A stretch of 64,000 bases of DNA from Candidatus Sulfotelmatobacter sp. Its GTDB lineage: Bacteria; Acidobacteriota; Terriglobia; Terriglobales; Acidobacteriaceae. Under the pieces are notes generated by a model that worked only from the letters and a program-made list of their open reading frames with translations, did not search any database and was not told where the DNA came from. This document shows, in pieces, positions 51,508 to 60,474 of the stretch (position 1 is its first letter; each line of letters opens with the position of its first letter). The stretch spans positions 1 through 64,000 of the forward strand of contig JAOAPI010000019.1 in the NCBI GenBank assembly GCA_025462865.1, given 5' to 3'. The translations under genes and the position numbers were made by a program.

Positions 51508-51906
51508 ATGCCCGACAATTATTTCGCTCGGTACCTGCCATTTTTGATCCATATTCTGCTTGCGGGGGGGATTGCGACTGCGATTATCACCCTTTCGTGG
51601 CTGATTGGGCAGCGGAAACCGACGCGGGCCAAGATGTCTCCTTATGAAAGCGGCATGGCGCCGGTGGGGGACGCGCGCGGGCGCTTCTCGGTGAAATTCT
51701 ACCTGGTCGCTATGCTGTTCATTCTGTTCGATGTAGAGGCAGTTTTCCTGTATCCGTGGGCGATCATCCTTAGAGATCTGAAGCATTTTGGGTTGTGGGA
51801 GATGTTTGTGTATATCGGCATTGTTCTGGTGGGCTTTTTTTACGTTTGGAAGAAGGGCGTGCTGGACTGGGGGCCGGATGCGATGCGGCGAGGCGGGCGC
51901 CTATGA
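51508..51906 (+). CDS. nuoA: NADH-quinone oxidoreductase subunit A
   Basis: 132 residues, three membrane helices; subunit A of proton-pumping complex I, located at the membrane-arm/peripheral-arm junction. The loop 'PYESGMAPVGDARGRFSVKFYLVAMLFILFDVEAVFLYPWA' is diagnostic. First gene of the operon; its TGA overlaps the nuoC ATG (51903-51906), leaving no room for nuoB, which normally follows. Confidence 0.93.
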   Translation: MPDNYFARYLPFLIHILLAGGIATAIITLSWLIGQRKPTRAKMSPYESGMAPVGDARGRFSVKFYLVAMLFILFDVEAVFLYPWAIILRDLKHFGLWEMFVYIGIVLVGFFYVWKKGVLDWGPDAMRRGGRL

Positions 51907-52400
51907 GTGTGGCGGCTGCGATCACGGATCTTGAGCAATTAAAGGGTCATCCGGCGGTGGCGAGACTGCTGGAGTGGAATCCGGCGTCGGTTGTGGGCGT
52001 GAAGTTCGATCGCGATGAGATGACGATCTATGTCGACCGGTCAAATCTTCGCGAGGCCTGCGCGCTGCTGCGCGACGATGCTGCGTGCGCGTTCAATTTT
52101 CTGTCAGACATCACATGCGTGGATTGGTATCCGGCCGAGCCGCGGTTTGAAGTGATCTACCACCTGCTTTCGATTTCCAAGAAGGAGCGCGTGCGGTTGA
52201 AGGTAAGGCTGGATAGCTCGAGCCTGGCGATTGAGTCTTTGACGCCTTTGTGGGCCGGCGCGAATTATTTTGAGCGCGAAGTTTTCGATTTGTTCGGGAT
52301 TCGATTTACGGGACATCCTTATCTGCGGCGGCTGTTGATGCCGGAGGATTGGGAAGGGCATCCGCTGCGTAAGGACTATCCGGTGGAGGGCTACCGCTAG
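51903..52400 (+). CDS. nuoC: NADH-quinone oxidoreductase subunit C
   Basis: 165 residues; 30-kDa subunit of the peripheral arm. Conserved C-terminal signature 'EREVFDLFGIRFTGHPYLRRLL' and 'EDWEGHPLRKDYP'. ATG 51903 overlaps nuoA by 4 nt; the frame is open upstream inside nuoA but unrelated to the family. Separate from nuoD, unlike fused nuoCD proteins. nuoD follows after 6 bp. Confidence 0.93.
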   Translation: MSVAAAITDLEQLKGHPAVARLLEWNPASVVGVKFDRDEMTIYVDRSNLREACALLRDDAACAFNFLSDITCVDWYPAEPRFEVIYHLLSISKKERVRLKVRLDSSSLAIESLTPLWAGANYFEREVFDLFGIRFTGHPYLRRLLMPEDWEGHPLRKDYPVEGYR

Positions 52401-52406
52401 GTTTTT

Positions 52407-53612
52407 ATGGCGCACCTGACACCTACACCAGTTTTAGAGCCGGGGCAGGATCGGACGATGATCCTGAATATGGGGCCGCAGCATCCGTCGACGCACGGGG
52501 TGCTGCGCGTGCTGCTGGAAATTGACGGCGAGACTGTGGTGCGGATCATGCCGGATATTGGATTTCTGCACACGGGGATCGAGAAGACGTGCGAGGCGAA
52601 GTTCTATCAGCAAGTGGTGCCGCTGACTGACCGCATCGATTATCTGTGTCCTCTTACGAACAACTTGTGCTACGCGCTGGCGGTGGAGAAGTTGCTGGGG
52701 CTGGAGATTCCTCCGAAGGCGCAGTGGATGCGCGTCCTGATGAATGAGTTGACGCGCATCAATTCTCATCTGGTGTGGCTGGGGACGCACGCGCTCGATA
52801 TTGGCGCGATGACGGTGTTTCTGTATTGCTTCCGCGAGCGGGAAGAAATCCTGAAGCTGTTTGAGGCGATCAGCGGACAGCGCATGATGACCTCTTACTT
52901 TCGGGTGGGAGGAGTTGCGCTGGAACCGCCGCTGGGATTTTTTGATCGTGTGAGGGAATTTGTGGGGCGATTTCCTGAGAAGGTGGATGAGTATGAAAAT
53001 CTGCTGACGGGGAATCCAATTTGGATGATGCGGACGCAGGGCGTGGCGCGGATGACGGCGGAAGATGCGATTGCGCTGGGGGCAAGTGGTCCGACGCTGC
53101 GGGGGAGTGGAGTCGATTTTGATTTGCGGCGCGATATGCCGTATTCCAGCTATGAGAAATTCAAATTCAAGGTTCCGGTGGCGCAGGAAGGCGATGTGTT
53201 TGCGCGGTACATGTGCAGGGTGCGGGAACTGAGGGAGTCCAACGAGATTGTGAAGCAGGCGCTGGATGGCATGCCGGAGGGAGCGATCAAGGCAGATGCT
53301 CCGGGGATAGTGCTGCCTGACCGCGAGAAGATGAAGACGCAGATGGAAGCGCTCATCTATCACTTCAAGATTATTACCGAGGGATTTGCGGTGCCGGCGG
53401 GCGAGGTATATCAGGCGGTGGAATCTCCGCGTGGGGAGATGGGCTATTACATCGTGAGCGATGGGACAGCTAAACCGTATCGCGTGCATATGCGGGCTGC
53501 GTGTTTGGCGAACTTGCAGACTTTGCCGAAAATGTGCGAGGGCGGGCTGATTGCGGATGTGGTGGCGGCCATTGGATCAATCGACATTGTGCTGGGGGAG
53601 ATCGACCGATAA
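52407..53612 (+). CDS. nuoD: NADH-quinone oxidoreductase subunit D
   Basis: 401 residues; 49-kDa subunit lining the quinone site. 'NMGPQHPSTHGVLRVLLEIDGETV', 'GFLHTGIEKTCEAKFYQQVVPLTDRIDYL' and a C-terminal 'DIVLGEIDR' are invariant in the family. Length is normal. Quinone-site His and Tyr neighbourhood ('HPSTHG') intact. Confidence 0.95.
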   Translation: MAHLTPTPVLEPGQDRTMILNMGPQHPSTHGVLRVLLEIDGETVVRIMPDIGFLHTGIEKTCEAKFYQQVVPLTDRIDYLCPLTNNLCYALAVEKLLGLEIPPKAQWMRVLMNELTRINSHLVWLGTHALDIGAMTVFLYCFREREEILKLFEAISGQRMMTSYFRVGGVALEPPLGFFDRVREFVGRFPEKVDEYENLLTGNPIWMMRTQGVARMTAEDAIALGASGPTLRGSGVDFDLRRDMPYSSYEKFKFKVPVAQEGDVFARYMCRVRELRESNEIVKQALDGMPEGAIKADAPGIVLPDREKMKTQMEALIYHFKIITEGFAVPAGEVYQAVESPRGEMGYYIVSDGTAKPYRVHMRAACLANLQTLPKMCEGGLIADVVAAIGSIDIVLGEIDR

Positions 53613-53672
53613 TTCATCATTCGCGGTCAAAAACCTTTACTACAGGGGACACAGACGTTACTGAGGATTTGG

Positions 53673-54158
53673 ATGATGAGATTTTCTGAGGAATTCGAGG
53701 CGCGGTTCGCGGAGATGGTGCCGCATTATCCGACGAAGCGGTCGGCGCTGGTTCCTACGCTGCTTTATGCGCAGGATGAGATTGGATTTTTGTCCGACGA
53801 AGTCATTGCGGAACTTGCTGGGCGGCTGGATTTGACGGAGCTCGAAGTGCGAAACGTCATCAGCTACTACTCGATGCTCACGACCAAGCCGCGTGGCAAG
53901 TTCAACGTGCAGGTTTGCACAAATATCAGTTGCCTGGTTCGCGGCGGGGAAGAGATTCTGCAGCATTGCGAGAAGAAGTTGGGCGTACGGCACAAGGGAA
54001 CGACAGCGGATGGTTTGTTTTCGCTGGAAGAAGTGGAGTGCATTGGGGCGTGCAGCTGGGCTCCGGCGGCGCAGGTGAACTACGATTTTCATGAGAACCT
54101 GACGGTGGAGAAGATCGACAAGGTTCTGGAAGAGTACAAGCACGAGCCAACGCGATAG
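53673..54158 (+). CDS. nuoE: NADH-quinone oxidoreductase subunit E
   Basis: 161 residues; thioredoxin-like [2Fe-2S] subunit of the NADH dehydrogenase module. Cluster ligands: Cys pair in 'VCTNISCLV' and Cys pair in 'ECIGACSWAP' (Ser after the last Cys where Gly is common). ATG 53673 preceded by GAGG. 60 bp after nuoD and before a membrane protein gene that separates it from nuoF. Confidence 0.93.
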   Translation: MMRFSEEFEARFAEMVPHYPTKRSALVPTLLYAQDEIGFLSDEVIAELAGRLDLTELEVRNVISYYSMLTTKPRGKFNVQVCTNISCLVRGGEEILQHCEKKLGVRHKGTTADGLFSLEEVECIGACSWAPAAQVNYDFHENLTVEKIDKVLEEYKHEPTR

Positions 54159-54181
54159 GTAAACCGGATAAAAGGAGAAAA

Positions 54182-54538
54182 GTGTTCTTAGGTTACCGCC
54201 CTTCTTCGATCATAGCTGACGCGGAGGCCTCGGTTTTCGTCGTGTTCGGGCTGGCATGCATCGTCAAGCCGAAGTTTGGCAACTTGTCTCGCGCGATGGG
54301 CGTGTTCTTCGTAGGGGCGGGAGTCATCTGTGTCGCCGCGAACTTTGGCTGGTGGAGGGAGTTCGTGATTTCTCTTGCAATCGTCATCGCACCCAGTCTC
54401 ATTTGGGGCGCGGTGGAATGTTTTCGACTTCAGAAAGCTAGAGCACTGAGCAAGTTTGTTGGCGCAACTCTCGCCACCCTTGCGATTAGTTCGGAATATT
54501 TTTCATGGCTGATCTGGTCTCACATCCCGATGAGGTGA
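54182..54538 (+). CDS. Small membrane protein inserted between nuoE and nuoF
   Basis: 118 residues, three to four hydrophobic helices with a short amphipathic stretch before the last; no known family. GTG 54182 has a strong AAGGAG at 54173-54178, and the 3' end overlaps the nuoF start (54505) by 34 nt. It must be cotranscribed with the nuo genes and translation is probably coupled. Not a standard complex I subunit; it may be an accessory or a recently inserted gene. Confidence 0.62.
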   Translation: MFLGYRPSSIIADAEASVFVVFGLACIVKPKFGNLSRAMGVFFVGAGVICVAANFGWWREFVISLAIVIAPSLIWGAVECFRLQKARALSKFVGATLATLAISSEYFSWLIWSHIPMR

Positions 54539-55818
54539 AAGTCGTTACCCGGCGATTTGGCCAGGGTGCGACTGACATCGACCGCTATCTCGAACTGGAC
54601 GGTTACAAAGCCGTGCGGAAGGCGATTGGGATGGACGCGGATGCCATTATTAATGAAGTTAAGAATTCCGGACTGCGCGGACGCGGCGGGGCGGGATTTT
54701 CGACCGGGATGAAATGGTCGTTTGTGCCGAAGCAATCGGCCAAGCCGAAATATGTGCTGTGCAACGGCGACGAGAGCGAGCCGGGCACCTGTAAAGACCG
54801 ACTGATTTTTGAGCACGATCCACATGCGGTGATTGAGGGAGTGATGATCGGCGGGTTGGCGGTGGGCGCGCGCAGTGGGTACATCTACATTCGCGGCGAG
54901 TATCGATATTTGTCAGTCATTATGCAGAAGGCGATTCGCGATGCGTATGCGAAAGGCTTTCTTGGGAAGAATATTTTTGGCAGCGGTAAAGATTTCGATA
55001 TTTTCTGGCACGGCGGCGCCGGAGCTTATGAAGTCGGCGAAGAATCGGCGCTGATGGAATCGCTCGAGGGCAAGCGCGGGATCCCGCGGATTCGGCCGCC
55101 GTTCCCTGCCGTGGTGGGTCTGTGGGGCGGTCCGACGGTCATTAACAATGCGGAGACGCTGGCGAGCGTGCCGCACATTATGCTGGGCGGCGCGGAGTGG
55201 TACGCGAAACTTGGGCCGCCGAAAAATGGCGGGACGAGATTGTTCTGCCTTAGCGGCAATGTGGCGAAGCCCGGAGTCTACGAACTGCCGATGGGTTACA
55301 GCTTGAAGAAGATGATTTACGAAGTGGGCGGCGGCATTCCCAATGGGCGCAAGTTGAAAGCTGTGGTACCGGGTGGATCTTCTACGCCGTGTCTCACCGC
55401 TGACGAGATCGACATCAACATGGATTTCGATTCGGTGGCGAAAGCCGGATCGATGCTCGGATCAGGCGGAGTGGTGGTGATCGACGACGCGCAGTGCATG
55501 GTGAAGTTTGCTTTACGGACGATGAAGTTCTACCAGCATGAGAGTTGCGGGTGGTGCATTCCCTGCCGTGAAGGGACGGACTGGTTGAAGAAGACTTTAG
55601 TACGTTTTCATTCCGGCGGAGGAGTGAAGAAAGACATCGACAACATGCAGTATTTGTCGGAGAACATGCTGGGGCGAACGTTTTGTCCGCTGGGCGATGC
55701 GGCGGCGATGCCGACGATTGCGTTCGTGAAGAAGTTCCGGAAAGAGTTTGAAGACCATTTGGAAGGCAGGCCGTGTCCGTTTGAAAAAGCAGGCGTGGCG
55801 GAACCGGTGATGGCGTAG
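54505..55818 (+). CDS. nuoF: NADH-quinone oxidoreductase subunit F
   Basis: 437 residues; binds NADH, FMN and cluster N3. 'RGRGGAGFSTGMKW' (NADH/FMN loop), 'CNGDESEPGTCKDR', 'GAGAYEVGEESALMESLEG' and the 4Fe-4S ligands in 'ESCGWCIPCREGT' plus 'RTFCPLGDAA' are all present. ATG 54505 lies inside the end of the preceding membrane protein gene. Confidence 0.95.
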   Translation: MADLVSHPDEVKVVTRRFGQGATDIDRYLELDGYKAVRKAIGMDADAIINEVKNSGLRGRGGAGFSTGMKWSFVPKQSAKPKYVLCNGDESEPGTCKDRLIFEHDPHAVIEGVMIGGLAVGARSGYIYIRGEYRYLSVIMQKAIRDAYAKGFLGKNIFGSGKDFDIFWHGGAGAYEVGEESALMESLEGKRGIPRIRPPFPAVVGLWGGPTVINNAETLASVPHIMLGGAEWYAKLGPPKNGGTRLFCLSGNVAKPGVYELPMGYSLKKMIYEVGGGIPNGRKLKAVVPGGSSTPCLTADEIDINMDFDSVAKAGSMLGSGGVVVIDDAQCMVKFALRTMKFYQHESCGWCIPCREGTDWLKKTLVRFHSGGGVKKDIDNMQYLSENMLGRTFCPLGDAAAMPTIAFVKKFRKEFEDHLEGRPCPFEKAGVAEPVMA

Positions 55819-55850
55819 CGAGAAGATTGAGTAATTGGGAAAGTTAGTAA

Positions 55851-56063
55851 TTGAGTAATTTGTGCCGGGCTCGCTCGAAAGCTGAATTCATTGCTCGCAT
55901 CGCCATCGCGGCAGAAGAGGCGGACGAAGCTGTGCTTTGGATTGAGCTGTTAACAGAATCCGGAATCGTCAAACAGGAGTTAACTGTCGAATTGTTGAAG
56001 GAAGCAAAGGAACTGGCGGCCATCCTTACGGCTTCAAGACAAACGGCAAAAAGAGCGGCATGA
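55851..56063 (+). CDS. Truncated four-helix-bundle (S23/IVP-type) protein
   Basis: 70 residues matching only the C-terminal half of four-helix-bundle proteins of the 23S rRNA intervening-sequence type: 'CRARSKAEFIARIAIAAEEADEAVLWIELLTESGI' then a second helix pair. The first two helices (about 50 residues) are missing, and the start (TTG 55851) lies in a TAATTGAGTAATT repeat, so this is probably a 5'-truncated remnant. It sits between nuoF and nuoG and is flanked by AT-rich repeats, suggesting insertion of a small element into the operon. Confidence 0.6.
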   Translation: MSNLCRARSKAEFIARIAIAAEEADEAVLWIELLTESGIVKQELTVELLKEAKELAAILTASRQTAKRAA

Positions 56064-56112
56064 ATAGTTTTCAATTAGTTAATTACCAAATTACTGAATT
56101 CCACAATTTCTT

Positions 56113-58470
56113 ATGGCTGACGTAACACTTACTGTCGATGGGAAGAAGATCACGGCTCCGGCGGGGACGCTGCTGATTGAGGCGTGCAAAACCGTGGGTA
56201 TTGAAGTGCCTTCGTTTTGCTATTACCCCAATTTGTCTTTACAGGGCGCGTGCCGCATGTGCCTGGTGAAGATCGAGAAAATGCCGAAGCTGCAGACCGC
56301 GTGCACGACGGTGGTGAGCGAAGGCATGGTCGTCACTTCGGATAGCGACGAGATCAAGCAGGCGCGGAAGTCGATGCTGGAACTGCTGCTGGGAAATCAT
56401 CCGCTGGATTGTCCGGTGTGCGACGCGGGCGGCGAGTGTGAACTGCAGGACATGACGTTCACGTACGGCGCTGCCGAATCGAAGTTCATGGAGGCGAAGA
56501 ATCATAAGGACGAACAGCAATGGTCGCCGGTGGTGTTTTTCGACCGACCGCGCTGCATTCTTTGCTACCGCTGCGTGCGCGTGTGCGGCGAGGGCATGGA
56601 CGTCTGGGCTCTCGGCGTGCAGAACCGCGGTGTGAGTTCAATTATTGCGCCGAACAAAGAAGATCACCTGGAATGCGAAGAGTGCGGGATGTGCATCGAC
56701 ATTTGTCCGGTGGGCGCGCTGACGTCCGGCGCGTACCGCTACAAGACGCGTCCGTGGGAGATGAAGCATGTGGGGACGACCTGCACCCACTGCGGCGATG
56801 GCTGCAAGACTACGCTGGGCGTGCGTCGCGCCGATAAGGGCATGGAGATCGTGCGCGGCGATAACCGCGATAAGAGTGGGACGAACGGAGACTTTCTTTG
56901 CATCAAGGGACGCTACGCGTTTGATTTTGCTAACCACGAAGAACGGCTGACTCAGCCGCTGATTCGGCAGAACGGCAAACTTACACCGGCGACGTGGGAA
57001 GAAGCGTTTGAACTGATCGGAAAGAATTTTTCGGAGATTCGCGAGCGCGATGGTGGGACGAGGATCGGCGTAATCGGCTCGATGCGAACCACCAATGAAG
57101 AAGCTTATCTGCTCTCGAAGTTTGCGCGGGTGGTGCTGAAGACGAATAACGTGGATCATCACCGGACGGCGGACTTCCCTGCCCTGGCCGCGGCGCTACG
57201 TGGCAAAGAGAATGCGACTGCCAGCATGGCCGAGGTATTTACTGCTCCCGCGATTCTTCTGATCGGCAATGATCCAACAGAGCAGCATCCACTGTTGGCC
57301 TGGCAGATTCGCAATAATGTTCGGCTGCATCGAGCGCGGCTGTATGTGATCAATTCAAATTCAATCAAGCTGCGGCGGCAAGCGACGAGCTTCATGCAGA
57401 TTGGTGCGGGCCTGGAGGGTGAGGTCGCCGCATTTTTGGCTGGCAACGACGCAGCTGCGGATGCGCTGGTTGATTCATCCGCCAAGAAAGAAGAATGGAT
57501 CGCACTTCGCGACAAACTGAGTGGCGAGCAGAGTCTTGTGATTGTGTTCGGTTCTGAGCTGCGAGGCAAAGACGTTGCCAGCCTGGTGAAGTTCGGCTCC
57601 GCAGGTTCCGGAGCGAAGTTCGTTTGTCTCGCCGACTACGCCAATTCGCGCGGCGCGGCGGATATGGGCTTATATCCTGAATTGCTGCCGGGGTATCACT
57701 CGGTGGTGGGAAGCAGCGAATTTCATCAAGAGTGGGGAGAGGTACCGCAGGCTACCGGCCTTGACCTGCCCGGGATGGTGGAAGCGGGAAAAGCCGGCAA
57801 GTTGGAAGCGCTCTATGTTGTAGGGTCGAATCCGGTCGGAAGATTGGACATTGATCCCTACGCGTTCTCGAAAAGCTTTGTCGTCGTCCAGGACATGTTT
57901 TTGACCGAGACTGCAGTGATGGCTGATGTGGTGCTGCCGGCTGCGAATGCTTATGAGAAATCCGGCACATTCACCAATACCTGCGGCGATGTGCAACTGG
58001 TGAAAAAAGCCGGCGAGGTAACGGGCACAAAATCTGATTTCGAAATGATCGTGCGCATTGCCGATGCGATGGGTTTTGACGTGCGCAAGCTGGTGCCATT
58101 CGGCGGCGGAACGAGGGCCGACATGGGCCAGTCCCGCGGCGCGCAGTCGGGCGAGGCGGATCGTCATGCGGTCTGGCTTGAAGCGCATGGGCTGGAGCCG
58201 AAGATGAGTCCGTTCGACCCGATGGCGATTCTGGACGAAATTCAGCGACTGGTGCCCGGGTACGACGTTTCGCGCATGAATCTGCTGGCGGGCAACAGCG
58301 AGCCCACGTCGCTGCGCGAAGCTGGCGCGAGCGCCGCTCACAAGGCGGAGTCCATTTTCCCGGCGAACGATAATCTTTTTAGCTCCGGAACCCTGGGGCG
58401 ATATTCACGCACATTGAATTCGGTAAGCGAGAGCCACGAAGTGAAGGCCGCTGAAGTCGCGGCAGACTGA
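56113..58470 (+). CDS. nuoG: NADH-quinone oxidoreductase subunit G
   Basis: 785 residues; largest peripheral subunit with several Fe-S clusters. N-terminal [2Fe-2S] ferredoxin: 'CYYPNLSLQGACRMCLVKI'; then a His/Cys cluster region 'HPLDCPVCDAGGECELQD'; a 2[4Fe-4S]-type block 'CILCYRCVRVCGEGMDVWA...CEECGMCIDICPVGAL'; then a molybdopterin-oxidoreductase-like domain with 'TTCTHCGDGCKTTLGV'. The last about 130 residues are less conserved. Starts at ATG 56113 after an AT-rich repeat. Confidence 0.94.
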   Translation: MADVTLTVDGKKITAPAGTLLIEACKTVGIEVPSFCYYPNLSLQGACRMCLVKIEKMPKLQTACTTVVSEGMVVTSDSDEIKQARKSMLELLLGNHPLDCPVCDAGGECELQDMTFTYGAAESKFMEAKNHKDEQQWSPVVFFDRPRCILCYRCVRVCGEGMDVWALGVQNRGVSSIIAPNKEDHLECEECGMCIDICPVGALTSGAYRYKTRPWEMKHVGTTCTHCGDGCKTTLGVRRADKGMEIVRGDNRDKSGTNGDFLCIKGRYAFDFANHEERLTQPLIRQNGKLTPATWEEAFELIGKNFSEIRERDGGTRIGVIGSMRTTNEEAYLLSKFARVVLKTNNVDHHRTADFPALAAALRGKENATASMAEVFTAPAILLIGNDPTEQHPLLAWQIRNNVRLHRARLYVINSNSIKLRRQATSFMQIGAGLEGEVAAFLAGNDAAADALVDSSAKKEEWIALRDKLSGEQSLVIVFGSELRGKDVASLVKFGSAGSGAKFVCLADYANSRGAADMGLYPELLPGYHSVVGSSEFHQEWGEVPQATGLDLPGMVEAGKAGKLEALYVVGSNPVGRLDIDPYAFSKSFVVVQDMFLTETAVMADVVLPAANAYEKSGTFTNTCGDVQLVKKAGEVTGTKSDFEMIVRIADAMGFDVRKLVPFGGGTRADMGQSRGAQSGEADRHAVWLEAHGLEPKMSPFDPMAILDEIQRLVPGYDVSRMNLLAGNSEPTSLREAGASAAHKAESIFPANDNLFSSGTLGRYSRTLNSVSESHEVKAAEVAAD

Positions 58471-58510
58471 TCGTAGCTGTGATTTCAACTTGGGAGAGGA
58501 AGCAACGGCG

Positions 58511-59542
58511 TTGCCAATTGGCATTTTCATACTCGTCTCGGTGATCAAGTCGGCGCTCATTCTTTTCGTGCTGCTGACCGCGGTCGCGTACACGGTATGG
58601 CTGGAACGTAAAGTTGTTGGCCGCATGCAGAATCGCTGGGGACCCACGCGGGTCGGCCCTTTTGGACTGCTGCAGCCGGCGGCTGACGGTCTGAAGTTTC
58701 TGTTTAAAGAAGATCTCACTCCGCCTCACGTTTACAAGCCGCTTTTTCTGGCGGCGCCGCTGATGGCGGTCATCTTTGCCCTGACTTCGATTTCGGTAAT
58801 TCCGTTCGGCAATTCGATCAGGCTTTTTGGCTACGATATTCCGCTGCAGATCACTGACGTAAACATCGGTCTACTCCTGATTCTGGGCGTCACCTCGATG
58901 GGTGTGTATGGTGTGGCACTGGCGGGGTGGTCGTCGAATAATAAATATTCGCTGCTTGGCGGACTTCGCGCCAGTGCGCAAATGGTCAGCTACGAAATTG
59001 CGCTTGGGCTTTCGCTGGTGGGCGTGCTGATTCAATCAGGAAGCTTCAGCCTGCGTGCCATCGTAGATGCGCAGGGCGGACGGTTTTTGGGATTCATTCC
59101 GCGGTGGAACATTTTCCACGGACAGTTCATCGGCTTCTTTATTTATCTGATGGCGGCATACGCGGAAACCAACCGCATTCCGTTTGACCTGCCCGAGGCC
59201 GAGACTGAACTGGTCGCGGGATACCACACGGAATACAGCTCCATGAAATTTGCCATGTTCTTCATGGCCGAGTACGCGAACATGATCACGGTCGCGTGTC
59301 TTGCGACGTTATTGTTTTTCGGGGGCTGGCACGGACCGCTGTTTGGGCCTCCGCTGATGCAGGCGTTGCTGCCGGTATTCTGGTTTGCGGCGAAGGTTTT
59401 TTGTTTTTTGTTCCTTTATATCTGGGTGCGCGGGACGCTGCCGCGGTTTCGCTACGACCAGTTGATGGATTTTGGCTGGAAGTTTCTGCTACCGCTGGCG
59501 ATCGCAAATCTGGTGGCGACGGCGATTGCCGTGGCCTGGTAG
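58511..59542 (+). CDS. nuoH: NADH-quinone oxidoreductase subunit H
   Basis: 343 residues, eight membrane helices; forms the quinone-binding interface of the membrane arm. 'LERKVVGRMQNRWGPTRVGPFGLLQPAADGLKFLFKED' and 'AETNRIPFDLPEAETELVAGYHTEYSSMKFAMFFMAEYAN' are the family signatures. TTG 58511 has GGAGAGGAAG at 58493-58502; an upstream TTG (58490) precedes this Shine-Dalgarno and is less likely. nuoI would normally follow, but the next 111 bp hold only a simple repeat. Confidence 0.94.
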   Translation: MPIGIFILVSVIKSALILFVLLTAVAYTVWLERKVVGRMQNRWGPTRVGPFGLLQPAADGLKFLFKEDLTPPHVYKPLFLAAPLMAVIFALTSISVIPFGNSIRLFGYDIPLQITDVNIGLLLILGVTSMGVYGVALAGWSSNNKYSLLGGLRASAQMVSYEIALGLSLVGVLIQSGSFSLRAIVDAQGGRFLGFIPRWNIFHGQFIGFFIYLMAAYAETNRIPFDLPEAETELVAGYHTEYSSMKFAMFFMAEYANMITVACLATLLFFGGWHGPLFGPPLMQALLPVFWFAAKVFCFLFLYIWVRGTLPRFRYDQLMDFGWKFLLPLAIANLVATAIAVAW

Positions 59543-59551
59543 AGAAGCAGT

Positions 59552-59620
59552 GGTCAGTGGGCAGTGGCTAGTGGGCAGTGGCTAGTGGGCAGTGGTTGGT
59601 GGTCAGTGGCTAGTGTGGTA
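59552..59620. repeat. AGTGG-type simple repeat in the nuoH-nuoJ gap
   Basis: Tandem words of the type CAGTGGCTAGTGGG repeated several times from 59552 to about 59620, in the place where nuoI is usually encoded. Complementary words occur at 13031-13065. Confidence 0.8.
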
Positions 59621-59653
59621 CTGGCTGAGGCGCGGGCAACTGGCAACGGTCTT

Positions 59654-60172
59654 ATGAGTTTTCACCTCATTTTATTTCTTGCGTTCGGGGCGGTTTGCGT
59701 GGGCGGGGCGGTGAACCTGCTGGCGCAACGGCATCCCATCAACAGCGCGCTGTCGTTGATCGCGGTGATGGCTGCGCTGGCCGGGGAATATCTGCTGCTG
59801 GGTGCGGAGTTCGTCGCCGCGGTCCAGGTGATTGTTTACGCCGGCGCCATCATGGTTCTGTTCGTCTTTGTCATTATGCTGCTGAACGCCGGCGAAGAAG
59901 AAGAGACCAAAGGGAGCAGGATTGCCATTCTCATTGGCGTGCCGGGGATGCTGATCGCAAGCGTACTGATGGCATGGGTAGTGTTGCGGCGTTCCGGTAC
60001 CGAATCAGTTGAGATTGGCGCATTGCCAGGACCTCCCACGGATATCGCGCAACTTCTGTTTCATAATTTTCTGTTGCCGTTCGAAGTCACTTCCGTACTG
60101 ATTCTTATCGCCATCATGGGCGCTGTAGTTTTGGCGAGCAAGCCGGAATCGCGCTCAGGGAAGGTGGATTGA
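59654..60172 (+). CDS. nuoJ: NADH-quinone oxidoreductase subunit J
   Basis: 172 residues, five membrane helices, subunit of the proton-pumping arm. Conserved '[26 protein letters not shown]' helix with the pi-bulge region. ATG 59654 chosen over upstream frame extension that translates the simple repeat (Trp/Gly/Ser-rich). Its TGA overlaps the nuoK ATG at 60172. Confidence 0.93.
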   Translation: MSFHLILFLAFGAVCVGGAVNLLAQRHPINSALSLIAVMAALAGEYLLLGAEFVAAVQVIVYAGAIMVLFVFVIMLLNAGEEEETKGSRIAILIGVPGMLIASVLMAWVVLRRSGTESVEIGALPGPPTDIAQLLFHNFLLPFEVTSVLILIAIMGAVVLASKPESRSGKVD

Positions 60173-60474
60173 TGGTGCCGCTGTCCTACTATCTGCTGCT
60201 CAGCGGATTTTTATTTGCGTGCGGGGTCGTCGGATTTTTGATCAAGCGCAACATCATCACTATTTTCATGTCGATTGAATTGATGTTGAATGGGGTCAAC
60301 CTTTCGTTCGTGGCGTTCGCCGCACACTGGCACGCGCTCTCCGGCCAGGTGTTCGTTTTCTTTGTGATGGTGGTGGCGGCTGCGGAAGCGGCGGTGGGAC
60401 TGGCGATCATTATTTCTGTTTATCGCACGCGCGAGACGTTGAACGTGGATCAAGTCAATCTGCTGAAACTATGA
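60172..60474 (+). CDS. nuoK: NADH-quinone oxidoreductase subunit K
   Basis: 100 residues, three helices. Two membrane-embedded Glu, one in '[19 protein letters not shown]' and one in '[21 protein letters not shown]', are the proton-path residues of the family. Starts at ATG 60172 within the nuoJ stop and ends overlapping nuoL by 4 nt. Confidence 0.94.
   Translation: MVPLSYYLLLSGFLFACGVVGFLIKRNIITIFMSIELMLNGVNLSFVAFAAHWHALSGQVFVFFVMVVAAAEAAVGLAIIISVYRTRETLNVDQVNLLKL

Noticed and set aside
52434-53489. 351-codon minus-strand frame opposite nuoD
   Set aside because: Antisense of the invariant nuoD sequence; His/Arg/Gln-rich translation typical of a shadow.
58490-58510. TTG 58490 as the nuoH start
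   Set aside because: It precedes the GGAGAGGAAG Shine-Dalgarno, which is correctly spaced for TTG 58511.
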